The position numbers were made by a program, and so were the translations under genes. 64,000 nt of DNA, taken from positions 248,001 through 312,000 of the forward strand of contig NZ_JACTVJ010000012.1 in the NCBI RefSeq assembly GCF_014493765.1, written 5' to 3'. Numbering within the stretch: position 1 is the stretch's first letter; the number at the start of each line of letters is the position of its first letter. Positions 15,573-23,218 of the stretch are shown piece after piece. This DNA comes from Streptomyces polyasparticus (GTDB lineage Bacteria; Actinomycetota; Actinomycetes; Streptomycetales; Streptomycetaceae). The notes under the pieces were generated by a model. That model had not been told where the DNA came from and made no database searches. It saw only the letters and a program-made list of their open reading frames with translations.

Positions 15573-16127
15573 TCAGGCGCCCTGCGCGGGGCCTGCGCTG
15601 GGCAGCCGCAGCCGCTCGCGGATGAACTGCACCGCGGCTTCGGCATCGTCGACGGTGACGGTGAACTTCCGCCCGTCGCCCAGGTTCAGGACCAGGCCTT
15701 CTCCCCGCCGTACGACGACAGCGGTGCCCTTCTCGGGGCGCCAGCGGCAGCCCCAGCCGCCCCACTGCTGCGGCGTGATCTTGGGGGCGAACTCGGCGGT
15801 GACGACATGGTCGAGCAGGATGCGCCGCCTCGGCAGACCCATGTGCCCGCACCGCACTTCGAGGGCGTCCTTGTCCACTCGCACCGCCACATGGACGAAG
15901 GCGAGGGTGCCGAACAGCATCAGGAGACCCGCCGCCACGCAGCCGACCACCGCCATCACCAGCGGCGCGAGTCCGGAGGTCCAGGGGGAATCGACGGCAA
16001 GCTCGATGCCGAGCGCCATGCAGGCCGCGCCGAAGCTCGCGAGCAGCCACTGCACACGGTTCGTGGCACGGCCGGTCCAGATGTCCGGCTGGGGCGCTGA
16101 GCCCCGCTCTTCGTGGGGGTCCCTCAT
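15573..16127 (-). CDS. Small membrane protein with a PH-like soluble domain
   Basis: 184 residues from ATG 16127 (an upstream ATG at 16163 adds 12 residues without support). Two membrane segments (about 26-45 and 52-75: LAPLVMAVVGCVAAGLLMLF) precede a beta-rich part (VHVAVRVDKDALEVRCGHMG, then VVTAEFAPKITPQQWGGWGCRW) ending in DDAEAAVQFIRERL. This is the usual layout of actinobacterial bPH-type/DUF3093-like proteins. The function is unknown. It lies just upstream of lnt on the same strand (60 nt) and could share its transcript. Confidence 0.75.
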   Translation of the reverse strand: MRDPHEERGSAPQPDIWTGRATNRVQWLLASFGAACMALGIELAVDSPWTSGLAPLVMAVVGCVAAGLLMLFGTLAFVHVAVRVDKDALEVRCGHMGLPRRRILLDHVVTAEFAPKITPQQWGGWGCRWRPEKGTAVVVRRGEGLVLNLGDGRKFTVTVDDAEAAVQFIRERLRLPSAGPAQGA

Positions 16128-16191
16128 GGCGTGAAGGCTACTAGTGTTCCGCTGCGAAGGCACGGGATCGCGGAGCGTGACATTCGGTTGT

Positions 16192-16216
16192 GGGACCCAT
16201 GTATCCGGCGGGTCCC
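16192..16216 (-). terminator. 7-bp stem hairpin after murI
   Basis: GGGACCC (16192-16198) pairs with GGGTCCC (16210-16216). It lies 8 nt beyond the murI stop (16224). Moderate strength. Confidence 0.5.
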
Positions 16217-16223
16217 GGCGGCT

Positions 16224-17021
16224 TCAGTGGGCCGCGCTGGTCACCTTCAGACGACGGCCTTCCGCGTACGCGAGCGCGGCGGCCGGAAGGTCGCCTTCGC
16301 GGCCGGTGAGCAGCACGGTCAGGGAGCCCGTGGCGGGGGCGTCGGGTGCGGGTTCGATGTGGGTGCGGCGCAGGGCCTGGGCGGCGACGGCGCCCGCACT
16401 CCCGTGCAGGGCGAGGGGAGCTTCACCGGGCTGCTGTACGGCGGCTCGGATACGCTCCGCGACGAGTTCGTAGTGGGTGCAGCCGAGAACCACGGCGCGG
16501 ACGTTCTTCGGGGTGAGCGCGGCGGCCGCGGCGATCGCACGGTCGATGGCCGCCTCGTCGGCGTGCTCAACGGCGTCGGCGAGACCGGGGCAGGGCACCT
16601 CGGTGACGTCGATCCCGGCCGCGAACTCCTTGATCAGGCCGCGCTGATAGGGGCTGCCGGTGGTGGCGGGCGTGGCCCAGATCGCGACCGGGCCGCCGCC
16701 GGCGGCGGCCGGCTTGATGGCCGGGACGGTGCCGATCACGGGGATCTGCGGTTCGAGACGGGCGCGCAGCGCGGGCAGGGCGTGCACGGAGGCCGTGTTG
16801 CAGCCGACGATCAGCGCGTCCGGGTGCAGAGCGGCGGCGGCCTCGGCGCAGGCGAGGGCGCGGCCGGTCAGATCCTCGTGAGTGCGCTGGCCCCAGGGCA
16901 TTCCCTCGGGGTCGCAGGTGAGCACGAGATCGGCGTCGGGCCGCAGTCGCCGCACCGCGGCGGCGGCGGGGAGCAGGCCGATTCCGGAGTCCAGGAGCGC
17001 GATCTTCACCCGGCCCACCAT
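16224..17021 (-). CDS. murI: Glutamate racemase family protein
   Basis: About 265 residues. The two catalytic cysteines stand in LIVGCNTAS and VLGCTHYEL, the acid-base pair of the Asp/Glu racemase superfamily. The N-terminal strand KIALLDSGIGLLPAAAAV carries the substrate-binding Asp-Ser. Glutamate racemase makes D-Glu for peptidoglycan; members of this actinobacterial branch are diverged, so an aspartate/glutamate racemase of other role is possible. Starts: ATG 17021 is used; GTG at 17009 (VKIALLD) would match many homologues better. Divergent from the glycosyltransferase gene with a 46-nt gap. Confidence 0.8.
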   Translation of the reverse strand: MVGRVKIALLDSGIGLLPAAAAVRRLRPDADLVLTCDPEGMPWGQRTHEDLTGRALACAEAAAALHPDALIVGCNTASVHALPALRARLEPQIPVIGTVPAIKPAAAGGGPVAIWATPATTGSPYQRGLIKEFAAGIDVTEVPCPGLADAVEHADEAAIDRAIAAAAALTPKNVRAVVLGCTHYELVAERIRAAVQQPGEAPLALHGSAGAVAAQALRRTHIEPAPDAPATGSLTVLLTGREGDLPAAALAYAEGRRLKVTSAAH

Positions 17022-17067
17022 AGATGATTGCGCCCTTTGGACCGTGGTGTGGGGCATCATCGCGGGG

Positions 17068-18252
17068 ATGAGCGCACTCGCTTGGACCGCCGCCCTGTCG
17101 CTCGCCGCCTGGCTGTGGCTGCTGCTCGGACAGGGCTTCTTCTGGCGTACCGACATCAGGCTGCCCGACCGCCGCGATCCCGATCGCTGGCCCTCGGTCG
17201 CGCTGGTCGTACCGGCCAGGGACGAGGCCGCGGTGCTGCCGCTGAGTCTGCCCTCGCTCCTGAAGCAGGACTATCCCGGCGAGGCGCGGATCTTCCTCGT
17301 CGACGACTCCAGCTCGGACGGCACCGGGGAGTTGGCCCGCACCCTCGCGGCACAGCACGGCGGGCTGCCGCTGACGGTGACGACACCGGGTGAGCCGCCG
17401 GCGGGCTGGACGGGGAAGTTGTGGGCGGTGCGGCACGGGATCGCCGAGGCCAGGCAGGCCGCGCACCCCGAGTATCTGCTGCTCACGGACGCCGATATCG
17501 CCCACGAGCCGGACAGCCTGCGGGAGTTGGTGGCGTCCGCGCACGGCTCGGGGTTCGATCTGGTCTCGCAGATGGCGCGGCTGCGGGCGACGAGTGTCTG
17601 GGAGCGTCTGATCGTTCCGGCGTTCGTGTACTTCTTCGCGCAGCTGTATCCGTTCCGCTGGATCGCCGTGGACGGGGCGCGGACGGCGGCCGCGGCGGGC
17701 GGCTGTGTGCTGCTGCGCGACGAGGCCGCGGCCCGCGCACGCGTGCCGGAGTCGATCCGGCACGCGGTGATCGACGACGTGGCACTGGCGAGGGCGGTCA
17801 AATCCAGCGGCGGCCGCGTCTGGCTGGGGCTCGCCGACAAGGTGGACAGCGTCCGCCCGTATCCGCGGCTCGGTGATCTGTGGCGGATGGTCTCGCGCAG
17901 CGCGTACGCACAGCTGCGGCACCAGCCGCTGCTGCTGCTCGGCACGGTCGCGGGTCTGCTGCTCGTATACGTGGTGCCGCCGGTGGGCCTGGCCGTGGCC
18001 TGGGCGGCAGGGGACGGGCCGGCCGCGTGGGCGGCCGGCCTCGCGTGGCTGGTGATGACGGCCACGTATGTCCCGATGCTCCGCTACTACCGGCAGCCGC
18101 TGTGGCTCGCTCCGCTGCTGCCGGGGACGGCGGTGCTCTATCTCCTGATGACCGTGGACTCGGCCGTGCAGCACTACGAGGGGCGTGGTGCCGCGTGGAA
18201 GGGCCGCACCTATGCGCGGCCCGACCGCACCGAAGCCGCCCCCGACCAGTGA
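17068..18252 (+). CDS. Family 2 membrane glycosyltransferase, HpnB-like
   Basis: 394 residues from ATG 17068 behind GGGG. The GT-A core is clear: VALVVPARDEAAVLPLSL, the nucleotide-sugar DD in IFLVDDSSSDGT, the DAD metal motif in LLLTDADIAHEP, and GWTGKLWAVRHG. An N-terminal anchor (residues 3-23) and three to four C-terminal membrane segments complete a layout that fits the hopene-associated glycosyltransferase HpnB family. No squalene-hopene genes are nearby, so the acceptor is unknown. Neighbours are murI (divergent) and a TerD gene (convergent, 18 nt). Confidence 0.85.
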   Translation: MSALAWTAALSLAAWLWLLLGQGFFWRTDIRLPDRRDPDRWPSVALVVPARDEAAVLPLSLPSLLKQDYPGEARIFLVDDSSSDGTGELARTLAAQHGGLPLTVTTPGEPPAGWTGKLWAVRHGIAEARQAAHPEYLLLTDADIAHEPDSLRELVASAHGSGFDLVSQMARLRATSVWERLIVPAFVYFFAQLYPFRWIAVDGARTAAAAGGCVLLRDEAAARARVPESIRHAVIDDVALARAVKSSGGRVWLGLADKVDSVRPYPRLGDLWRMVSRSAYAQLRHQPLLLLGTVAGLLLVYVVPPVGLAVAWAAGDGPAAWAAGLAWLVMTATYVPMLRYYRQPLWLAPLLPGTAVLYLLMTVDSAVQHYEGRGAAWKGRTYARPDRTEAAPDQ

Positions 18253-18270
18253 GGCCTCACCAGTGGGGTG

Positions 18271-19581
18271 TCACTTGCGGCCCGGGGTCCAGTCCAGACC
18301 CCAGCCGTACGCGTAGTCGACGGTGCGCTGCGGGCTGACGCCGCGCTCGGGGACCAGGAACCGCGATTCGCGTCGTACAAGCAGATCGCCGTGCTCGTTG
18401 GTGAGCAGGGCCAGGGCGCAGACGGTCGAAGGGACCGTGCACTCGTCGAGCGAGAAGTCGATGGACGCGCCGTGCTGCGGGGTCAGCGTGACCGTCGCGT
18501 TCAGGTCGGCGAAGCTGCGGGCGCCCTCGTAGATCGTGACGAAGATGAGGATGCGCCGAAAGGCGTTCTTGTGGTCGAGGTTGATCGAGAGGTTCTCACC
18601 CGTCGCCAGGGCGCCGGTGCGGTCGTCGCCGTCGAGATGGATGTACGGCGGGTGGTCGAGCGAGCCGAAGGCGTTGCCGAGGGCCTGGATCACGCCCTTG
18701 CGGCCGTCGGCGAGTTCGTAGAGCGCGCACAGGTCCAGGTCGAGGTCCGCGTGCATGGCGACGGCGCGGCCGAGTTTGGCGCCCCAGCCCTTGAACTGCT
18801 TGCGCACCTGCCAGTTGAGGTTGACCCGCATCCCGCCCGAGATGCCGCCCTGCTTGGTGAGCGAGACCGTGGGCGCGTTCTTGGTGAGCGTCACCTTGGT
18901 GAGCTGGACCGGGTTGGGTGCGACCGGCGGAGCGGACGGGGGCGGCGGGGCGACCGGAGGGACGTGGGCCGCGGGGGTGGTCACCGTCGGCGTGGGCACA
19001 GGTGCGGGAGCCGGGGTCGGTGCGGGCGCGGGCGCGGGCTGCTGCGGTTCGTCGACCGTGATCCCGAAGTCCGTCGCCAGGCCTTCGAGTCCGCTGCTGT
19101 AGCCCTGGCCGACCGCGCGGAACTTCCACGCGCCCTGGCGCCGGTAGAGCTCACCGAGGACGAAGGCCGTCTCGACCGAGGCGTCCGCGCTCTCGTAGCG
19201 GGCGATCTGGGCGCCGCTCGCCGCGTCCACCACGCGGATGTTCAGGCCCGGCACCTGACCGAACGTGCCGCCGTCCGCCGATGCCGCGATCACGACCGTC
19301 TCGACGGCGGGCTCCACCCGGCCGAGGTCCACGGTCAGGCAGTCGACGGTCTGCCCGCCGTCGGCGCGCTTTCCTTCGTGCCGTACCGCACCGGAGGCGT
19401 GCGAGGGCTGGTTGTAGAAGACGAAGTCCGCGTCACTGCGCACCTTGCCGGAGGACAGGAGCAGCGCGGAGGCGTCGGCGTCCGGCACACCCGGACCGGA
19501 CCGCCAGCCGATCTCGATGCGGACGGCGGGCGCGGGCACCGCAACATTCGAGCCCTTGGGCATGGAGTTCTGCATGGACAT
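18271..19581 (-). CDS. Two-domain TerD-family stress protein
   Basis: 436 residues from ATG 19581 (GGGGG upstream; further in-frame ATGs at 19593, 19575 and 19563). An N-terminal TerD domain (about 1-175; [20 protein letters not shown], the GxxxDAV-like calcium-binding strand region, and [16 protein letters not shown]) is followed by a Pro/Ala/Val linker of about 50 residues. A second, diverged TerD-like domain (about 240-436; [27 protein letters not shown] and [16 protein letters not shown]) completes it. TerD proteins bind calcium and act in tellurite, phage and envelope-stress phenotypes. The TelA operon 20 kb away is the other Ter-related locus here. Cytosolic. Confidence 0.9.
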   Translation of the reverse strand: MSMQNSMPKGSNVAVPAPAVRIEIGWRSGPGVPDADASALLLSSGKVRSDADFVFYNQPSHASGAVRHEGKRADGGQTVDCLTVDLGRVEPAVETVVIAASADGGTFGQVPGLNIRVVDAASGAQIARYESADASVETAFVLGELYRRQGAWKFRAVGQGYSSGLEGLATDFGITVDEPQQPAPAPAPTPAPAPVPTPTVTTPAAHVPPVAPPPPSAPPVAPNPVQLTKVTLTKNAPTVSLTKQGGISGGMRVNLNWQVRKQFKGWGAKLGRAVAMHADLDLDLCALYELADGRKGVIQALGNAFGSLDHPPYIHLDGDDRTGALATGENLSINLDHKNAFRRILIFVTIYEGARSFADLNATVTLTPQHGASIDFSLDECTVPSTVCALALLTNEHGDLLVRRESRFLVPERGVSPQRTVDYAYGWGLDWTPGRK

Positions 19582-19593
19582 TCGTGCCCCCAT

Positions 19594-19953
19594 CAGCGCG
19601 TCGTCGCCTCGGAAAAAGTCCCCACCGTCGGGGCCGCCGGCTGTCTTCGCCGGTGGGGCCCCTTGCGTACCCGCACAACTTAGCCCGCCCGCCGGTCAGG
19701 CCGCTTGCCGTCTGCACGGCAGATCCACATCCGGCCGGCGCTCCGCGCCCGTCCGCCGCTCCGTTCGGCGGTGCGCCGTTCATGGCCCGTACGCCGGTCC
19801 GTCACGGCGAGTCCATCCGCGCACGCGAGCCTGCGACACCCACAAGTGCCTTACTCCCCCCACCACTTGGCTCCGCCGCTCCTTGTTCACGGGGACCACC
19901 GGTTCCACCGGTGCCCCCGATTCCACCGGTTCCGCGCGAGACATGAGGTCACC
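19594..19953. other. Divergent intergenic region with CACCGGT repeats
   Basis: About 360 nt between the TerD gene and the methyltransferase-like gene. It should carry both promoters. Around 19893-19935 three copies of TTCCACCGGT or its near form stand close together, each CCGGT half a dyad. No gene is supported here: the open frames have poor codon bias and no ribosome-binding site. Confidence 0.4.
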
Positions 19954-20949
19954 ATGCCGTCCCTCGGCCAGCTCTACCCGCAGCTCGACACCGTCGAACT
20001 GCCGGAGGATCTTCCGTACACCCAATGCAGCGCCTTCGAGCTGCGCTTTCTCTATCTGCTCGGCAAGCACCGGCTGACCGGTGCACAGGGCGACCTGGTC
20101 GAACTGGGCTCCGGCGGCGGAGGTTCCACCTATGCCGCGGCGCTGGGTCTGAGCGAGAACCCGGAGTTCGACCGGAGTTCCGCGAAGCTCCATGCGTACG
20201 ACTTCTTCCGCGTCGGAAAGGGCACTTTCGCCACCGAGAAGTTCTTCGCGGGCGGGAAGGCCCCGGAAGGGCAGAGTTCCTTCCTGGAGGACTTCCAGGA
20301 AGTCCTCGGCCCCTTCCTCGACTTCGTCGAGATACACGCGGGTGACATCTGGGAGACCTCCGACCCGGACGAGAAGCGGCCCATCGAGTTCCTCCATGTC
20401 GACATCGCCAAGACCGCGCGCGTGTGGACCTGCGTGGCCGAGCGCTTTCTGCCCCGCCTCGCGCCCGGATCGGTGGTGCTGCACCAGGACTTCGCCGGCC
20501 CCCGGCTGCCCTGGCTGCACTACAGCACCGGTGCGCTGCTCCCCTATATCGAGCTCGCGGGGCCGCCGATCCGCTCGACCCTCGCGTTCGAGGTCACCGA
20601 GGAGATCCCGGCGGAGGTCCTGCGGGCCGTCGCCGAGGACGACTTCGGCGTCGAGCGGAAACTCGCTCTCATCTCGGCCGTGCAGGAACGGCTCGACCGC
20701 GACCACACGGGCGGCATCCCTTTCCGATCCGTACTGGAACTCGCGAAGGCCTTCGTACTGCATTACGAAGGCGATCACCGGCGCGCGTGGAAGATCGCGG
20801 AGCCGCTGACGTCCGACGAGTATCTCGCCCGCACCCGCGCCGACCACTTCCGCCAGGTCAAGGACCGGCTGCCCGCACCCGCTCCCGTCCGGCGCTCCGG
20901 CGTGCGGCGCAGGCTGGGCCGGCTCGCCCGCAAGGTGGGGCTGCGCTAG
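19954..20949 (+). CDS. Class I SAM-dependent methyltransferase-like protein
   Basis: 331 residues from ATG 19954, with GAGGTC just upstream. A Rossmann-type start GDLVELGSGGGGSTYAAALGL (about 48-68) resembles SAM motif I. Later IEFLHVDIAKTARVWTCVAERFL and LAPGSVVLHQDF look like motifs II-III of Methyltransf_24-type enzymes, often acting on sugars or macrocin-like molecules. The last 110 residues are helical and basic at the end (RRLGRLARKVGLR). I cannot name a substrate. No cluster partners; it stands alone between two divergent or spaced genes. Hairpins at 20962-20987 and 21002-21017 follow it. Confidence 0.65.
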   Translation: MPSLGQLYPQLDTVELPEDLPYTQCSAFELRFLYLLGKHRLTGAQGDLVELGSGGGGSTYAAALGLSENPEFDRSSAKLHAYDFFRVGKGTFATEKFFAGGKAPEGQSSFLEDFQEVLGPFLDFVEIHAGDIWETSDPDEKRPIEFLHVDIAKTARVWTCVAERFLPRLAPGSVVLHQDFAGPRLPWLHYSTGALLPYIELAGPPIRSTLAFEVTEEIPAEVLRAVAEDDFGVERKLALISAVQERLDRDHTGGIPFRSVLELAKAFVLHYEGDHRRAWKIAEPLTSDEYLARTRADHFRQVKDRLPAPAPVRRSGVRRRLGRLARKVGLR

Positions 20950-20961
20950 GACGTCGTCCTC

Positions 20962-21017
20962 GAAGCTCACCGTCCCGGGTGAACTTCGTACGGGCTCGGC
21001 GGGGGGCAGCCGCCCCC
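20962..21017 (+). terminator. Two hairpins after the methyltransferase-like gene
   Basis: GAAGcTCACC/GGTGAaCTTC (20962-20987, one mismatch) and GGGGGC-AGCC-GCCCCC (21002-21017). The second is a compact GC stem right after the first. Together they should end transcription. Confidence 0.6.
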
Positions 21018-21239
21018 TGCCGCACGCCCCCTGCCCGCGCCGCACTCCCGCCCGTGGAAGCGGCCGGCTCGAACGAATCCGGAGTTCCGTTTCGACACCG
21101 GTTCGTGACACCCGCGCAGCCCGAGTCCGAGGTTGTGCGGGCCGTGCCGTACCCGCGGCTGGTTGAGGGAAACCAAACTGGACAATTGAGCGACATTTTG
21201 ACCGTTCGTATCCGGCTTTGGCGACTGCGAGTTGAGCGC
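21018..21239. other. Relatively AT-rich stretch upstream of the DUF gene
   Basis: GC content drops from about 21165 on (for example AACCAAACTGGACAATTGAG and CATTTTGACC). It probably contains the promoter for the genes at 21240-21805, but no -35/-10 pair with correct spacing stood out. Confidence 0.35.
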
Positions 21240-21350
21240 ATGGCACGCAAAGCGAAAGGAGCGCGTCAAGTCCTGATGTTTTCCACACAAGCCCCACCGA
21301 TGTCAGGGCTATCCAACCAGCACATCGTGGGCTTAACTTATGTGCCATGA
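21240..21350 (+). CDS. Candidate 36-aa small ORF with a TTA codon, coupled to the next gene
   Basis: ATG 21240 opens 36 codons ending at TGA 21348-21350, which overlaps the next gene's ATG (21347) as ATGA. The peptide is basic at its start (MARKAKGARQ). The sixth codon from the end, counting the stop as the last, is TTA, the rare Leu codon that in Streptomyces needs the bldA tRNA. The ribosome-binding site is weak, so this is a candidate only. Confidence 0.35.
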   Translation: MARKAKGARQVLMFSTQAPPMSGLSNQHIVGLTYVP

Positions 21351-21805
21351 CCTCCCCCCGCTCCACCTACGGCGGCGGTTACTACTCCGCGCCGTCCTTC
21401 CCGGACACCCCGATCTACGACTCCCTCGTGGCCGAGCGGGGTACGCCGCAGATCGCCCCGATCCGGGTGCCCTCCGCGTACGACACGCCGGGCAGCTACC
21501 TGCCCGCACTGCCGGCCGCGCTTCCCGCGCTGCCTGCCGCCCCTTCGCCGCAGCCGGCGCAGCACTCGTATTCCTACGGCCAGCAGCAGGCGCCCCTGCA
21601 GCACGCGCCCGCTCCGTACATCCCGCAGCAGCCTTCGGTGCAGCGCGGCGGCTATGCCGGCCAGCAGCCGATGCCGCAGCAGCAGCGTCCGGTGGCGGGC
21701 AACGGGTACGAGGCCATGCGCCCGGCCGCCCCGCGCCCGGCCGCCGCGCCGATGCCGTACGAGGACCCGTACTACCGCCAGCATCCCGGCGGCCGCGGCT
21801 ACTGA
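21347..21805 (+). CDS. Pro/Gln/Tyr-rich small protein, Streptomyces DUF6643-like
   Basis: 152 residues, no membrane segment or signal peptide. The front (SPRSTYGGGYYSAPSFPDTP, then IYDSLVAERGTPQIAPIRVP) looks conserved, while the rest is a low-complexity tail of Pro, Gln, Ala and Tyr (GQQQAPLQHAP, YIPQQPSVQRGGYAGQQP). It resembles a small conserved Streptomyces family that I recall as DUF6643; this name is from memory. There is no ribosome-binding site in front of the ATG. That fits either a leaderless mRNA (TAACTT at 21334-21339, about 7 nt upstream) or translation coupled to the preceding small ORF. Disordered; function unknown. Confidence 0.75.
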   Translation: MTSPRSTYGGGYYSAPSFPDTPIYDSLVAERGTPQIAPIRVPSAYDTPGSYLPALPAALPALPAAPSPQPAQHSYSYGQQQAPLQHAPAPYIPQQPSVQRGGYAGQQPMPQQQRPVAGNGYEAMRPAAPRPAAAPMPYEDPYYRQHPGGRGY

Positions 21806-21851
21806 TCGACCGGCTGTGGAGTCCCCGGAGCGGACTGGCAGGATGGGCTCC

Positions 21852-22688
21852 ATGCCGACCTCGACAGCACATGCGATGAACCTGCATGCGATTCATGTCC
21901 ACCCGCTGAAGGCGGCGCGAGGTTTCGCGCCGCCTTCAGCCGTGGTCGAGCCCTGGGGGCTGGCCGGTGACCGGCGCTGGCTCCTGGTCGACACCGACGG
22001 CCGCCTGGTGACCCAGCGAGGGCAGCGGCAACTCGCTCTCGTCGAGCCCGAGTTGACCGAGGACGGGGTGCGCTTCGCCGCCCCGGGCCGCGAAGCGCTG
22101 AGCGTGGCGGTACCCGAGCCCGAGGGCACCGTGACGGTAGGGGTGTGGCAGGACAAGATCGAGGCGGTGCTCGCCGCGGACGAGGCGCACGCCTGGTTCA
22201 GCGAGTATCTGCAGACCGATGTACGGCTGGTCCACCTCGACGACCCGGCCACCCGCAGGCCCATCGACCCCGAGTTCGCGCGGCCCGGCGAGACGGTGTC
22301 GTTCGCGGACGCCTATCCGCTGCTGCTGACCACGCTCGCCTCGCTCGACGCCCTCAACTCGCTGATCGCCCAAGGGGATCACGCCGACGAGGGTCCGCTG
22401 CCGATGAATCGTTTCCGCCCCAATGTGGTCATCGCGGGTGCCGCCCCCTGGGCCGAGGACGACTTCCGCCGGATCGCCATCGGCGAGGTGGTCTTCCGGG
22501 TGGCGAAGCCCTGCGGACGCTGCGTGGTGACGACCACGAACCAGCTCACGGCCGAACGCGGCAAGGAACCGCTGCGCACCCTGGCGCGCCACCGCCGCTT
22601 CGGCGACGAGCTGGTCTTCGGCCAGAACCTGATCCCGGAGACGACGGGCACTCTCCACGTCGGGGACCCGGTCCGGCTGCTCGACTGA
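21852..22688 (+). CDS. MOSC-domain protein (YcbX/mARC-like)
   Basis: 278 residues from ATG 21852 (ATG 21843 in frame is an alternative). The N-terminal beta-barrel segment LHAIHVHPLKAARGFAPPSA and DRRWLLVDTDGRLVTQRG are typical of MOSC_N. The C-terminal MOSC domain carries the conserved Cys in RVAKPCGRCVVTTTN and the NRFRPNVVIAG segment. These enzymes hold a molybdenum cofactor and reduce N-hydroxylated bases; the Cys is the expected molybdenum ligand. No ferredoxin domain is fused, unlike some YcbX. Stand-alone gene, convergent with ridA across a tandem repeat. Confidence 0.9.
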   Translation: MPTSTAHAMNLHAIHVHPLKAARGFAPPSAVVEPWGLAGDRRWLLVDTDGRLVTQRGQRQLALVEPELTEDGVRFAAPGREALSVAVPEPEGTVTVGVWQDKIEAVLAADEAHAWFSEYLQTDVRLVHLDDPATRRPIDPEFARPGETVSFADAYPLLLTTLASLDALNSLIAQGDHADEGPLPMNRFRPNVVIAGAAPWAEDDFRRIAIGEVVFRVAKPCGRCVVTTTNQLTAERGKEPLRTLARHRRFGDELVFGQNLIPETTGTLHVGDPVRLLD

Positions 22689-22707
22689 AGGCTCCCCGGC
22701 CACGGGT

Positions 22708-22755
22708 TCCTCGACCAAGAGCTCCTCAACCAAGAGCTCCTCGACTAAGAGTTCC
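22708..22755 (+). repeat. 15-bp tandem repeat, three copies, between convergent genes
   Basis: TCCTCGACCAAGAGC (22708-22722), TCCTCAACCAAGAGC (22723-22737) and TCCTCGACTAAGAGT (22738-22752), followed by TCC. The stop codon of the minus-strand RidA gene (TAG, 22745-22747) lies in the third copy. The unit also resembles the MOSC gene's own last codons (CTGCTCGACTGA). Confidence 0.85.
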
Positions 22756-23146
22756 GCGGCCCGCTGTCACGCCGTGCGTCCACCTCGATCTCGATCTTCA
22801 TCCTGGGGTCCGCGAGGCCGCACATCAGCATCGTGGCGGCGGGCCGCACCTCGCCGAAGCGGCGCCGCAACACCGGCCAGCAGGGCTCGAAGTCCTTGCG
22901 GTCGGGCAGCAGATAGCGGACCCGCACCACGTCGGCAAAGGTGCAGTCCGCCTCGGCCAGCGCGGCCTCGATGTTGCGCAGGCACTGCTCGGCCTGCTCC
23001 ACGACATCGTCGGAGATCGTCATGGTCGTGTAGTCGAAACCGGTCGTTCCGGACACATGCACCCGGTCGCCGTCGACCACGGCCCGGGCGTATCCGATCT
23101 GTTCCTCGAAGGTCGAACCGCTGAGGATCACGCGTCGTTCTGTCAT
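22745..23146 (-). CDS. RidA/YjgF/YER057c-family protein
   Basis: 133 residues, a full RidA-type domain: the front SGSTFEEQIGYARAVVDGDRVHVSGTTG, the middle ISDDVVEQAEQCLRNIEAAL and the C-terminal FGEVRPAATMLMCGLADP. The conserved arginine for the imine/carboxylate substrate stands in VRPAATM. Family members hydrolyse reactive enamine/imine intermediates such as 2-aminoacrylate. It is divergent from the LysR gene (72-nt gap), which suggests local regulation. ATG 23146. Stop within a tandem repeat. Confidence 0.9.
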   Translation of the reverse strand: MTERRVILSGSTFEEQIGYARAVVDGDRVHVSGTTGFDYTTMTISDDVVEQAEQCLRNIEAALAEADCTFADVVRVRYLLPDRKDFEPCWPVLRRRFGEVRPAATMLMCGLADPRMKIEIEVDARRDSGPRNS

Positions 23147-23218
23147 GCGCCGAACGCTAAGTGGCCTGCATCGATACGTCTAATACGCCTACGCGCATGA
23201 CCTGATATCCCTGAGCCT
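23147..23218. promoter_or_regulatory. RidA-LysR divergent gap with possible LysR site
   Basis: ATACG occurs twice as direct repeats around CTA (near 23174-23187), and TACGTCTAATACGCCTA has the loose T-N11-A form of LysR boxes. Weak evidence, but the position is right. Confidence 0.3.
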
